The notes under the pieces: generated by a model
Told to the model about the DNA's origin: nothing
The model's database searches: none
What the model saw: the letters and a program-made list of their open reading frames with translations, nothing else
Origin: Methylomonas sp. LW13
GTDB taxonomy: Bacteria > Pseudomonadota > Gammaproteobacteria > Methylococcales > Methylomonadaceae
NCBI RefSeq assembly: GCF_016865255.1
Contig: NZ_CP033381.1
Span: 4,340,001-4,404,000, forward strand
Reading direction: 5' to 3'
Length of the DNA: 64,000 nt
In this document: piece after piece, positions 32,202 through 40,300 of the stretch
Numbering within the stretch: the first letter of the stretch is position 1
Layout of the letters: each line of letters starts with the position of its first letter
Program-made: the position numbers and the translations under genes

Positions 32202-32564
32202 ATGAACGCCATCCCATTTGACACCCTGCAATTTGCCAACCGTCTAAAAGCTGCGGGCTTTAGTGACGACCAAGCGCAAGTATTAACCGAGCTACAGCGC
32301 AGCGCCACTGACAGCACCCTTGAACAGGCGCGCCATGATTACCATTTAGACGACGTGGCCACCAAGCGCGATTTGAAAGAGATTGAAACCGCGTTGCGCC
32401 ATGATATTGAAATGCTCAGAGCTGAAACAGGACGGCAAATTGCCGAAACCGGCAGACAAATAGCGGAAACCAAGGCGGATTTAACACGCTGGATTATCGG
32501 CGCTGGGTTTCTGCAAACCAGTTTGATTATTGGCGTATTGCTAAAAATCGCCCACCTGATTTAG
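32202..32564 (+). CDS. DUF1640-like coiled-coil protein with C-terminal TM
   Basis: 120-aa protein. Residues about 1-50 are helical, 50-95 form a coiled coil with a tandem repeat (ETGRQIAETGRQIAETK), and the last 20 residues form a membrane segment (WIIGAGFLQTSLIIGVLLKI). It belongs to the DUF1640/CCDC90-like group found next to many bacterial mobile-element and toxin-antitoxin genes; the role is unknown. It starts 16 bp after the integrase. Confidence 0.75.
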   Translation: MNAIPFDTLQFANRLKAAGFSDDQAQVLTELQRSATDSTLEQARHDYHLDDVATKRDLKEIETALRHDIEMLRAETGRQIAETGRQIAETKADLTRWIIGAGFLQTSLIIGVLLKIAHLI

Positions 32565-32582
32565 TCGCGCGAGAGCCCAACC

Positions 32583-32807
32583 ATGATGACTTTAGAACTC
32601 GACGACGAAACCGCTGGCGTACTGGCCGAGCTGGCCGAGCAACAGCAACTAAGCCCTGCCCAGCTGGTTAAAACCGCACTACTCGACTACCTGGAAGATA
32701 GCCAAGACGCCAAGCGTGCAGAAGCCGCTTACCAGCGTTATCTGGACAGCGGAAAAATCTCCCATAGCCTAGATGATGTGGTGAAAGCCTTTGGCCTGGA
32801 CAATTGA
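32583..32807 (+). CDS. Antitoxin of a RelBE-like pair
   Basis: 74-aa protein with a ribbon-helix-helix-like N-terminus (MTLELDDETAGVLAELAEQ, then LSPAQLVKTALLDYLED) and a C-terminal part that should wrap the toxin. It overlaps the RelE-like toxin gene by 17 bp. As in other such pairs it is probably both antitoxin and autorepressor, and it may stabilise the element. Confidence 0.82.
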   Translation: MMTLELDDETAGVLAELAEQQQLSPAQLVKTALLDYLEDSQDAKRAEAAYQRYLDSGKISHSLDDVVKAFGLDN

Positions 32808-33057
32808 GCTATCGGACGACGCCAAGCGGGACTTGCAGAAATTGGACAAGCCTGTACAAAAGCGCATCGTTACCTTTCTGCAAGAGCGCATCCAATCCAC
32901 AGACAACCCGCGCACCAGTGGCAAAGCCTTGCAAGGCAATTTGTCCGACCTCTGGAGGTATCGCGTCGGCGATTATCGATTGCTGTGCCAAATCCAAGAT
33001 GATGAATTGGTGGTACTGATAATCGAGATAGGTCACCGTCGGGAGATTTATCGATGA
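32791..33057 (+). CDS. RelE-family toxin
   Basis: 88-aa protein of the RelE/ParE superfamily: IELSDDAKRDLQKLDKPVQKR at the N-terminus, GKALQGNLSDLWRYRVGDYRLL in the middle, and VLIIEIGHRREIYR at the C-terminus. The basic residues (Arg in WRYRVGDYR and HRREIYR) expected for mRNA cleavage by RelE are present. The start is the TTG at 32791 inside the antitoxin gene, because no later start would leave the first strand intact. Poor initiation would keep toxin low relative to antitoxin. Confidence 0.87.
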   Translation: MAWTIELSDDAKRDLQKLDKPVQKRIVTFLQERIQSTDNPRTSGKALQGNLSDLWRYRVGDYRLLCQIQDDELVVLIIEIGHRREIYR

Positions 33058-33082
33058 ATGCCACGATTTTCAGGGGAGAGTG

Positions 33083-33688
33083 ATGTTTAACACAGACGAT
33101 TTTTTTAAAGAAAACCCGATAGAGCCGGAAACAGTCTTTGAGCACAAAAAGCCTATCAACGCCGATAAGTTTTCGGTCGATGCTTTGCTTGAAAATAGCG
33201 TCAGTATGCTCTTTGTAAAAGCAAGAATCGAAAATGACTATTTCTCACAAGGTCTTTACAAGGTTGAATGGACAAAACAGCTAGAGAAGGAGCGCGACCG
33301 CTTGTCGAATCTGCCCGGTCGCTCTGAGTTCGATAATTCGAGACTAGAGCGAATCAATAAAAAAATTAGTGTCTTTCGGAAGTGGGCCAATTCAGTCGAT
33401 AGTAAACCTACAGAAAAAGAATCTCACCCTTCGCACGACTGGCAAGACAACACAACTCTTACCAAACTAGAAAAGCAGCACAAAGCGATATTAGAGGTTA
33501 TCAAGCAAAAAAGACTTTCACCAATGGCAATCCCAGACGGAGATAAAGGGATAATTCAGCAGCTTTGCGAGCATGATTACCCATCGCTGTTCGACAAGGA
33601 AAGTAGTTTTGAAACAGCATGGAAAAAAGGCCGCAAGCTGTTCATGATGGCAAACCACGCCAGTTTTGCAAGACGTAGTAAAAAATAG
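33083..33688 (+). CDS. Hypothetical protein
   Basis: 201-aa soluble, charged protein with predicted helices and a possible coiled coil at about residues 60-100 (WTKQLEKERDRL, ERINKKISVFRKW). No signal peptide, TM segment or family motif is recognised. AGGGGAG lies 5-6 nt before the ATG at 33083. Its base composition is more AT-rich than the neighbours, which suggests it joined the element separately. It comes 25 bp after the toxin but need not be related. Confidence 0.65.
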   Translation: MFNTDDFFKENPIEPETVFEHKKPINADKFSVDALLENSVSMLFVKARIENDYFSQGLYKVEWTKQLEKERDRLSNLPGRSEFDNSRLERINKKISVFRKWANSVDSKPTEKESHPSHDWQDNTTLTKLEKQHKAILEVIKQKRLSPMAIPDGDKGIIQQLCEHDYPSLFDKESSFETAWKKGRKLFMMANHASFARRSKK

Positions 33689-33820
33689 TCCCACGAATTA
33701 CCACCTTTTACTACATCGTTTTACTACCCACCTAACCGGAAAAATTACCCCAAGCCGCAAACAACAACACCAAGCGGCGAAACATCAATCTTTATCAAAA
33801 TTGAATGTAAGGGGTAATTC

Positions 33821-34042
33821 ATGACCACTACAGCAACACAACCCGCCAACCGCTTAATTCCTGTTCCTGAATGGAACAAGCACCACTCGTGGCCACCACA
33901 AGGCGGATTACGTCACTTAATATTTAACGAGAAAACTAACGGTTTTGCGACTGCGTTTAAGCGTGTTGGCCGTCGAGTTTTAATTGATGAAGCCGAGTTT
34001 TTCGCTTGCGTCGAACGTCAAAATCAAAGGGGTAAAAAATGA
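33821..34042 (+). CDS. AlpA/excisionase-like small DNA-binding protein
   Basis: 73-aa protein with a winged-helix-like pattern: SWPPQGGLRHLIF, then ATAFKRVGRRVLIDEAEFF, typical of small excisionase or AlpA-type proteins of integrative elements. It probably acts as directionality factor or as activator of element genes; this is inference. A GTAAGGGG site precedes the ATG, and the end overlaps the next gene by 4 bp (ATGA). Confidence 0.6.
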   Translation: MTTTATQPANRLIPVPEWNKHHSWPPQGGLRHLIFNEKTNGFATAFKRVGRRVLIDEAEFFACVERQNQRGKK

Positions 34043-34284
34043 AACTATCCCCGCGCGAAAAAAGAGTAGCAATCGCTCTATTAAATAATCCGATTATGCG
34101 CGAGAACCTGGACAACATCGCCGGATGCTCAAACGGTCCTGAGTTGGTGGCAGGGTTGCGTAGAAAGGGCTTGTCGGTTCCGTGTGACCGTGTAGAGCGT
34201 TTCGACAAGGACGGCAACTCATGCTATCCAGGCCAATACAGCTTTACTGCCGAAGATAAGCAGATTGTACGCAACTGGCTTTGA
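34039..34284 (+). CDS. Small winged-helix-like protein
   Basis: 81-aa protein coupled by ATGA overlap to the preceding gene. The pattern of SPREKRVAIALLNNPIMREN and GPELVAGLRRKGL suggests a helix-turn-helix; such small proteins often precede primase genes in phages and integrative elements. The function is unknown. The primase gene starts 10 bp after its stop. Confidence 0.55.
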   Translation: MKLSPREKRVAIALLNNPIMRENLDNIAGCSNGPELVAGLRRKGLSVPCDRVERFDKDGNSCYPGQYSFTAEDKQIVRNWL

Positions 34285-34294
34285 GGTGGAATTG

Positions 34295-36544
34295 ATGTTG
34301 CAATCATTGCGCGACTCTATGCAAGCGGCGGGTTTCGACCCGCCCGATAACATCCAGCCCAGTAAAACAACGCGATTTTCCACCAATGGCAAACGCTCGG
34401 ACTTGTCCGGCTGGGTTCATTTATTCGCAGACGGCCAAGGCGCGGCGTTTGGGTTCTGGCGCTCTGGTAATCAACACGTATGGCAAGCAAAGCGGGATAA
34501 ACCCTTAAATTCAGCCGAGCAAGCCGCCTTTAACCGCAGCATTAAGGCGGCTACGAAAGCAGCCCAGGACGAACGGGAAGCCGGATATAAACAGGCCGCA
34601 GCAAAAGCCCTGATGGAATGGGAAGCGGCAACCCCAGCGGATGAAACGCACCCGTATTTAATGAGGAAAGTTATTAAGCCGCACATGGCGCGCGTGGATA
34701 GTAACGGCTCTTTGGTGCTGCCGGTTTATGGTTCTATTGGCGAATTGCAAAGCCTGCAACGTATCGCGCCAGACGGCCAAAAACGCTTTTATAGCGGCGG
34801 TCGTATGTGTCGTGGGCATGTGTGGCTAGGCACACCGGAAAACGGCGCTACGCTGTTATTATGCGAGGGTTTCGCCACTGCTGACACTCTGCATAGGGCA
34901 ACAGGATATGCGGTCTGTGTGTGCTTTTCTGCCGGGAATTTACGCAGTGTGGCCGAAGATTTGCGGAATCGTTACCAATCCGCGCGCCTCTTAATTTGCG
35001 GCAATGATGACATACAAACCGAGGGCAACCCAGGACGCAGCAAGGCAACCGATGCGGCTCAAGCTGTAGCCGCTGCCGTGGTATTTCCACCCTATGGCGG
35101 GGACTTTAATGACTTGGCACAATCTGCCGGACTAGATGCGGTACGGCGGGAAATTGAGCAGGTATTTGAAGCGCTGCCCACCACAAAAACATGTTTTGCA
35201 GTTCCGGCGTTATCAGGTACGGATGTTCGCGACGGCACGGCAAGCACTAGACCACTATCTGAGCTTGGCAACGCCTCCCGATTGCTAGATGCTCACGGAG
35301 GAAATCTGCATTATGTCCACGATGCCAAAGCCTGGCTACATTGGCGTGATGGTGCTTGGATGTGGGACGTTGACGGCGCAACAGTAAGAGGCTTAGCCGC
35401 AAGATTACCTCAGCAGATTTACACCGAGGGCGGCTTACACTTGGCCGACGCCCAGCATTTTGCTAAATGGGCGCGCACATCGCAGAAAGAACGCACCATT
35501 GAAGCATCTGTGTCGTTATTGATGGACTTCGACACGGTACGCTTGCCGCTGGCGCTTATCGATGCTGACCCGTTCCGTTTAGCCTTAGATTGTGGTCGTG
35601 TATCACTAGACCTGAGAACCGGAACCACTAGGCCCGCACAACAAAACGACTTTATAACCAAGTCGCTGAACGTCAAGCAGTTGGGCAAATCTAAAGAGGC
35701 ACGGCGCTGGCTGGCGTTTCTATCGCAAATCTTTGTTTTCTGCTTTGGCTTGGGTGCAAACGGTAAAAGCGTTTTGGCTGATACCATCCGATTTATCCTT
35801 GGTGATTATGCGCGCGCCATCGCTGCCGAAACATTAACCGAATCGAAACGGCAAGCCGGCGGGGCTACACCAGACCTAGCCGAGTTGATAGGTGCTAGGC
35901 TGGCTATGAGTTCCGAAACCGAAGATGGTGCAGCATTGGCCGAGTCATTTATAAAAAGCCTTGTGGCAGGCGACACCATGACCGCACGGAAGCTTTACGC
36001 CGCACCCTTCCAATTTACGCCACAATTTAAACTGATGATGCTAGGCAACCATAAGCCCATCATCAAAGGCAATGATTACGGCATATGGCGTCGAGTTAGG
36101 TTAGTCCCATTCAAAAGGACGTTTACACCGGAACAACGCGACCCTGCGCTATTAGACAAACTAAGAGCCGAATCCCCGCACATCTTAGCGTGGATGGTAG
36201 AAGGCTGTATTGAGTGGCAGCGGCGCGGTTTGGTTGATGTGCCTGCCACCATCAGGCAAGCAACAGGCGACTATCAGGACGAACAGGACTTGGTCGGGCG
36301 TTGGCTGGCTGAGTGCTGCCGACAGTCACCAAGTTTTGAAACATCATCGACCGATATTTACAGCAATTATAAGCAATGGTGCTTCGATAACGGTTTAAAG
36401 CCAGCCAGTAACATTTCACTTGGTCGGCGGCTTGGTGAACGGGGATTTAATAGCCGTAGGTCCAGTGGATTAACGCTTTGGGCAGGCCTTGCCGTTAAGG
36501 AAGCCAACTATTCCGGCAACTATAAAACCGCCCGCGGTTGGTAA
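34295..36544 (+). CDS. P4-type primase-helicase with apparent internal deletion
   Basis: 749-aa replication protein. N-terminal part (about 1-140) matches plasmid/phage primase N-domains (DLSGWVHLFADGQGAAFGFW). A Toprim-like domain lies at about 190-300 (LLLCEGFATADTLHRATG), and a D5_N/SF3 helicase follows at about 400-700 with the Walker A GLGANGKSV near residue 485. Phage P4 alpha-like proteins prime and unwind DNA from their own origin. Oddity: the segment before Walker A runs directly WLAFLSQIF-VFCFGLGANGKS, lacking the usual roughly 30 residues with a GYxLTGxTxEQ motif, while the frame stays open. The ATG at 34295 has GAGGTGG 5 nt upstream; a TTG at 34265 overlaps the previous gene. Whether the protein still works is doubtful. 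Confidence 0.85.
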   Translation: MLQSLRDSMQAAGFDPPDNIQPSKTTRFSTNGKRSDLSGWVHLFADGQGAAFGFWRSGNQHVWQAKRDKPLNSAEQAAFNRSIKAATKAAQDEREAGYKQAAAKALMEWEAATPADETHPYLMRKVIKPHMARVDSNGSLVLPVYGSIGELQSLQRIAPDGQKRFYSGGRMCRGHVWLGTPENGATLLLCEGFATADTLHRATGYAVCVCFSAGNLRSVAEDLRNRYQSARLLICGNDDIQTEGNPGRSKATDAAQAVAAAVVFPPYGGDFNDLAQSAGLDAVRREIEQVFEALPTTKTCFAVPALSGTDVRDGTASTRPLSELGNASRLLDAHGGNLHYVHDAKAWLHWRDGAWMWDVDGATVRGLAARLPQQIYTEGGLHLADAQHFAKWARTSQKERTIEASVSLLMDFDTVRLPLALIDADPFRLALDCGRVSLDLRTGTTRPAQQNDFITKSLNVKQLGKSKEARRWLAFLSQIFVFCFGLGANGKSVLADTIRFILGDYARAIAAETLTESKRQAGGATPDLAELIGARLAMSSETEDGAALAESFIKSLVAGDTMTARKLYAAPFQFTPQFKLMMLGNHKPIIKGNDYGIWRRVRLVPFKRTFTPEQRDPALLDKLRAESPHILAWMVEGCIEWQRRGLVDVPATIRQATGDYQDEQDLVGRWLAECCRQSPSFETSSTDIYSNYKQWCFDNGLKPASNISLGRRLGERGFNSRRSSGLTLWAGLAVKEANYSGNYKTARGW

Positions 36545-36548
36545 ACGA

Positions 36549-36648
36549 GTGCAGATAGTGCAGATAAATCCCATTTTCCCAAAGTTTTCTTATATTTTAT
36601 TTCCGTGAGGACTTTACTAAAAAAGGCTTTTATCTGCTCTATCTGCAC
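36549..36648. repeat. Iteron-like inverted repeat, possible replication origin
   Basis: Two 20-bp arms, 36549-36568 and 36629-36648, are inverted copies with one mismatch, separated by 60 bp. Each arm is itself two copies of GTGCAGATA-like 9-mers. The space between is very AT-rich (TTTTCTTATATTTTATTT). It begins 5 bp after the primase-helicase stop. P4-like initiators bind iterons at ori and crr, so this is a reasonable origin candidate; an operator for the following gene is the alternative. Confidence 0.6.
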
Positions 36649-36691
36649 TTTCAGATTATTAAAAACTGTGAAACAAGCAGGATTTGAACAG

Positions 36692-36817
36692 ATGGCAAAT
36701 ACCAAATTCAAACCCGGCCAAAGCGGAAGCCCGGCAGGCCGACCCAAGGACAAAACCCCGGAGACATTGATTAGAAAAACGATTTCTGACGATATGCCGG
36801 ACGTTGTAGAAAACTAG
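36692..36817 (+). pseudogene. Truncated DUF5681 gene
   Basis: A 41-codon frame starts MANTKFKPGQSGSPAGRPKD, the diagnostic DUF5681 N-terminus, and stops after PDVVEN. The complete paralogue at 37004-37405 goes on for about 100 more residues. The following 186 bp (36818-37003) has no matching continuation in any frame I could see. It is probably a remnant of a tandem duplication or replacement. Confidence 0.65.
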
Positions 36818-37003
36818 TCGAATTCCAGGGAAGGCGATGTACAGGCCACAAATAGGTGAAAACATGCGAACGGCCTAATTTCCAAGCAAATCATCCATTT
36901 CGTTGAAGGCTTTGGTTTGCAACGGAAGAGTTATGTTGATAAATTAAACGCAGTTCAATTATGAATTATCAGAACTCTAACAGAGCGATAACAGAAGTTT
37001 GCG

Positions 37004-37405
37004 ATGCCAACGCCTAAATTCAAACCCGGACAGTCGGGAAACCCTAACGGCAGGCCCAAAGGCAAATCAGCGGGCGGCATGGTGCGTAAAGCGATTGAGG
37101 AACGCCGCGAAGATATATTGAAAGTGGTGATGGATGCCGCGCTCAACGGCGACCTGCAAGCCTGTAAGACGCTGTTAGACCGCATTGCTCCAACGCTGAG
37201 ACCGGTGGCGGCGAGCGTGGCAATTACCCTGAACAAGTCCGCAGGATTGGCCGAGCAAGGCGCGGAAGTTGTCAATGCGGCGTTATCCGGTAATGTCCCG
37301 CCTGACGTTGCCAATCAGCTAATTTCCGTTCTGACTCATCAAGGCAAGCTGATTGAAACCACCGAGCTAATTGCCAGAGTTGAAGCACTAGAGAGTAGAC
37401 AATGA
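37004..37405 (+). CDS. DUF5681 domain protein
   Basis: 133-aa protein with the hallmark N-terminus PKFKPGQSGNPNGRPKGKSA, a basic patch that could bind DNA. The rest is helical, ending in a coil (IETTELIARVEALESRQ). DUF5681 proteins occur in phages and integrative elements, often near packaging genes; the role is not known. The end overlaps the next gene by 4 bp. Confidence 0.75.
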   Translation: MPTPKFKPGQSGNPNGRPKGKSAGGMVRKAIEERREDILKVVMDAALNGDLQACKTLLDRIAPTLRPVAASVAITLNKSAGLAEQGAEVVNAALSGNVPPDVANQLISVLTHQGKLIETTELIARVEALESRQ

Positions 37406-37596
37406 GTTTGCAAGCCCGACTCAGTCATTTGGAAAATCTGCATTCAATCAATCCACCGAAAATGCCGGAAGGATTAAGCCCGATGGAGCAGTATCTTTGG
37501 ATGGTGCGCCAACCCGCAACCGCATCTGAAAAACCGGTTAACAAAACTAGTGGATTGTCACCGGAAGAAGCCTATACCTGGATGTTGGCAGCATGA
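37402..37596 (+). CDS. Hypothetical small protein
   Basis: 64-aa protein coupled by ATGA overlap to the DUF5681 gene and to the next gene. It begins SLQARLSHLENLH, a short coil motif that reappears twice in the next gene, and contains a repeated pair of segments (GLSPMEQYLWM and GLSPEEAYTWM). No family is recognised. Confidence 0.6.
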   Translation: MSLQARLSHLENLHSINPPKMPEGLSPMEQYLWMVRQPATASEKPVNKTSGLSPEEAYTWMLAA

Positions 37597-38003
37597 ACTT
37601 AGATAAGCGAATCTGTCAGATGGAACAGCGGCAGAATGCCCAACAATCCTGTATTCGAATTTCTCGATTTATCGTTGACCCTGGCGCTGAAATCTTTGGC
37701 TACGAATGCGAAGGGGAAACGATTCGACGCGAGCAAAACGAATCGGTAGTGGCCTTCTCGGGCCAGCGATGCCATTTTCTGGCCGACCTACACAACTATC
37801 AAAATCTTTTATCCCCTTGCGAGGTAAATTCAATGGCGTTGCAAAATAGACTGCACAAGCTTGAGCGAAAGAATTGCCAATCCGGCCCGGTCTTTATCAT
37901 TCTTGAGCAGGGTAAAACTGAGCAGCAAGCCTTGCAGTGTCGTTACCCTGGAAAAAAGTCGAAGCACGTTTTCTATCTCGATGAATTCGATGTTCGAGCT
38001 TAG
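37593..38003 (+). CDS. Hypothetical protein, possible fusion of two small proteins
   Basis: 136-aa protein with two similar halves: each begins with a coil motif (LDKRICQMEQRQN and LQNRLHKLERKN) followed by a short beta-like strand region (IRISRFIVDPG and GPVFIILEQGK). The second half starts at an in-frame ATG (37833) preceded by GAGG at 37820-37823, so it may be translated on its own or represent a former separate gene. No function can be assigned. Confidence 0.55.
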   Translation: MNLDKRICQMEQRQNAQQSCIRISRFIVDPGAEIFGYECEGETIRREQNESVVAFSGQRCHFLADLHNYQNLLSPCEVNSMALQNRLHKLERKNCQSGPVFIILEQGKTEQQALQCRYPGKKSKHVFYLDEFDVRA

Positions 38004-38129
38004 GGCTTGGTAAATCGGGTGATTGAGGCCGAAATTAAAATATTATGCGATTTGGCGCTCCTTCTTATTGTTAAATTGTCTGGGCCAGGAAAGATTACAA
38101 TGACAGTTGCTAACGATTAATTAGGCAAA

Positions 38130-38527
38130 CTACTCAGACGGGACGACATAAATGGGGGCATTCGAATGTGGATTACCTGCTCCGTATGGATTATTAATAC
38201 TGTCTGGCGAATATTTACTTCCATATCTACCGTAGGGGTTCGAAGTGGAATCAGAATCGTAGGGATTATGCTCAGGCGTCCTCGGTAATTTCCTTCGCTA
38301 TCGTAAAGTTTTGGTGCGTCTGTGGCATAAGGATTTGTGTGCGATTTATTGCTGTAGGGGCTACCGTATTCACTGTAGGGATTTTTTAACCCATCGGACT
38401 TGTACGGGCTACCAGCACCATATGGATTGTCTAAGCAGTTCGGGTCATATGGACATTCTGCCGATACCATTATTGGGAACCCTACAGCGGCAAAAACGGT
38501 GCTAATGAATATTTTCTTGATGTTCAT
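38130..38527 (-). pseudogene. NPY-repeat secreted protein, frameshifted
   Basis: The gene starts with a signal peptide (about residues 1-22) and continues with NPYG/SPY repeats up to GNYRGRLS. There the repeat pattern stops in this frame, which ends in unrelated sequence at 38117. In the next frame the pattern resumes at once (NPYDSDSTSNPYGRYGS, then NNPYGAGNP) and ends PIYVVPSE with a TAG at 38132-38130. One base appears to be missing near 38268-38272. Similar proteins with this repeat occur in many proteobacteria; their role is unknown. Confidence 0.8.
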
Positions 38528-38616
38528 AACGAACTCCTTTGTTTGTCCAACGTAAAAGTAAGGGTTTTAATCGTAGCCCCTCTAGTCAAAGGGCTTTAAT
38601 ATTTTGCAATACAGAA

Positions 38617-39366
38617 TCACCTTCTAAATTTAAGCAAACGTATTGAAAAAACCCCAGTTAACAGGAACCAAAGGGCGCTAGGCAACGGAACTTCAGATAA
38701 TTGTCCTGGTGCAACTACCCAACTGTACAAGTGATTCGTTTTATTATCGTTGGTTTGAGCGCCGTCATAGGTGTAGAACATGCTCGAATTAATTGGGTTT
38801 GGCAAATACTCAGAACCGTACCAATACGCAAATTTCACGCTGTGAAAATAATCATTTTCTGGGATAGCTTGGCTTGCAATACCTCCCAGTTCTTTATAAA
38901 AAAGCTGTCCTATTTCACCGTCTAATTGACTGTATCCTTGATTTGCATAATCGCTAATAGTTGGCAATCGCCATTGGTTAGCACCTGCATAGTTTGTTGT
39001 ATTTAAGTAATTAACAAATGCTATGGCTCCGTACCAAGTCATTAATCCACCCGCAAGGAAATCGTAGCCCGTCACTTTGTACCTTCCAGAAGGATTAAGG
39101 TTTCCTTCGGGAAAAGAATATTCTCCATCAAAGTAATTTGGCGTATCGTAGATATAAGGTGTATCGGAAATTATTGAATTAATGAAAGATGGTGCAATCT
39201 GTCTGGTCTCCATTGTGTCAAATAAATTTGCATCAGCAAGCCAAGTCACATCACTAACGCTGCTATAAACCAAAGCCACGCCGTTGGAGGTGTACGGGAT
39301 TAAAGTCGCATTGGCCCCTGTCGATGCTAAGCCGACCAAAACGCCTAGTATTTTCTTGATTTCCAT
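38617..39366 (-). CDS. DUF1566 protein with PEP-CTERM-like anchor
   Basis: 249-aa exported protein: signal peptide (about 1-21, cut after ANA), a DUF1566/Lcl-like domain (TWLADANLFDT, FVNYLNTTNYAGANQWRLPT, then FAYWYGSEY), and a C-terminal VPLPSALWFLLTG helix with a basic tail LLKFRR, which is the PEP-CTERM layout. The host must supply the exosortase. It has low GC and is cargo of the integrative element. It is unrelated in sequence to the PEP-CTERM protein at 29344-29850 apart from the anchor. Confidence 0.8.
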   Translation of the reverse strand: MEIKKILGVLVGLASTGANATLIPYTSNGVALVYSSVSDVTWLADANLFDTMETRQIAPSFINSIISDTPYIYDTPNYFDGEYSFPEGNLNPSGRYKVTGYDFLAGGLMTWYGAIAFVNYLNTTNYAGANQWRLPTISDYANQGYSQLDGEIGQLFYKELGGIASQAIPENDYFHSVKFAYWYGSEYLPNPINSSMFYTYDGAQTNDNKTNHLYSWVVAPGQLSEVPLPSALWFLLTGVFSIRLLKFRR

Positions 39367-39474
39367 AACGATTCCCTTGGCTTGTGGTTAATCATAGGGC
39401 AATCATGCCGTAACCCCACAACAAACGGCAAAACAAAGCAACTTGGTTCTAACGCCAATTTTTTCCTATCGAAG

Positions 39475-40251
39475 ATGACAGAAAACAAAATCTTGAATGA
39501 AATTCGCAAGGCAAAACGCGTCGCTGTTTTGTCAGGAGCTGGCATGTCGGCAGAAAGCGGCATCGCCACCTTTCGAGACGCGCAGACCGGGCTTTGGGAA
39601 CGCTACGACCCGCAACGTTTGGCAAGTCCTCGCGGTTACGAGGAAGATAAAGCTTTGGTCTGGGGTTGGTACGAATGGCGCAGAATGCACGCACTCAAGG
39701 CCCAGCCGCACGCCGGGCACTTGTCATTGGCGGAATTGGCAAGGCGGTTCGAGCAATTCTCTCTGATTACGCAAAACGTGGATGACTTACACGAACGCGC
39801 CGGCAGCAATGACGTTATCCACCTGCACGGCAGTTTGCATAAGCCACGATGCAGCTATTGCGGGAATCCCTATCAACACCCGGAGGGCATACCGAATGAA
39901 CCCGAGGGCGGCAGGCGCGTTGAGCCACCAGTGTGCATAATTTGCGGCAATACCATTCGCCCTGGAGTAGTTTGGTTTGGCGAATCTTTACCGGAAAAAG
40001 CCTTAAAGCAAGCTGCGCAAGCAGTATCCAAATGTGAGGTGTTTATTTCCGTCGGAACATCTGCGCTTGTTTGGCCGGCAGCCGGTTTGTCCGATATAGC
40101 CAAGCAGCACGGCGCAAAGGTAATTCAAATCAACCCCGACGAAACCCCGCTGGACAGCAAAGCCGATTTCAATATGAAAGCGAAAGCCGGGGACGTTCTG
40201 CCCAAGTTATTGAACGGCCTAAAAGCCAAACCATCTAACCGAATTGGTTAG
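39475..40251 (+). CDS. cobB: Sir2-family NAD-dependent deacylase (CobB-like)
   Basis: 258-aa sirtuin. NAD-binding motifs GAGMSAESGIATFRD, TQNVDDLHERAG with the catalytic His in HLHGS, and four zinc cysteines (CSYCGN, CIICGN). The Y-x-x-R signature of class III sirtuins that remove succinyl groups is seen in WYEWRRMH. The ATG at 39475 gives the usual sirtuin start; the longer frame from 39382 is not conserved. It is the rightmost cargo gene, next to the right arm repeat. It may serve the host or a defence function; there is no partner gene that would mark a known Sir2 defence system. Confidence 0.9.
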   Translation: MTENKILNEIRKAKRVAVLSGAGMSAESGIATFRDAQTGLWERYDPQRLASPRGYEEDKALVWGWYEWRRMHALKAQPHAGHLSLAELARRFEQFSLITQNVDDLHERAGSNDVIHLHGSLHKPRCSYCGNPYQHPEGIPNEPEGGRRVEPPVCIICGNTIRPGVVWFGESLPEKALKQAAQAVSKCEVFISVGTSALVWPAAGLSDIAKQHGAKVIQINPDETPLDSKADFNMKAKAGDVLPKLLNGLKAKPSNRIG

Positions 40252-40300
40252 CGTTTATTAAGTAGAGAAATCAGGTAGGTTTTTGAGGCTTTTTATTTCT

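Noticed and set aside
36805-36835. ACTAGTCGAATTCC looks like a cloning polylinker
   Set aside because: Only two adjacent restriction-like words, natural-looking DNA on both sides, no vector sequence; taken as coincidence.
39382-39474. 31-residue N-terminal extension of the sirtuin
   Set aside because: It is not sirtuin-like and the ATG at 39475 gives the canonical start.
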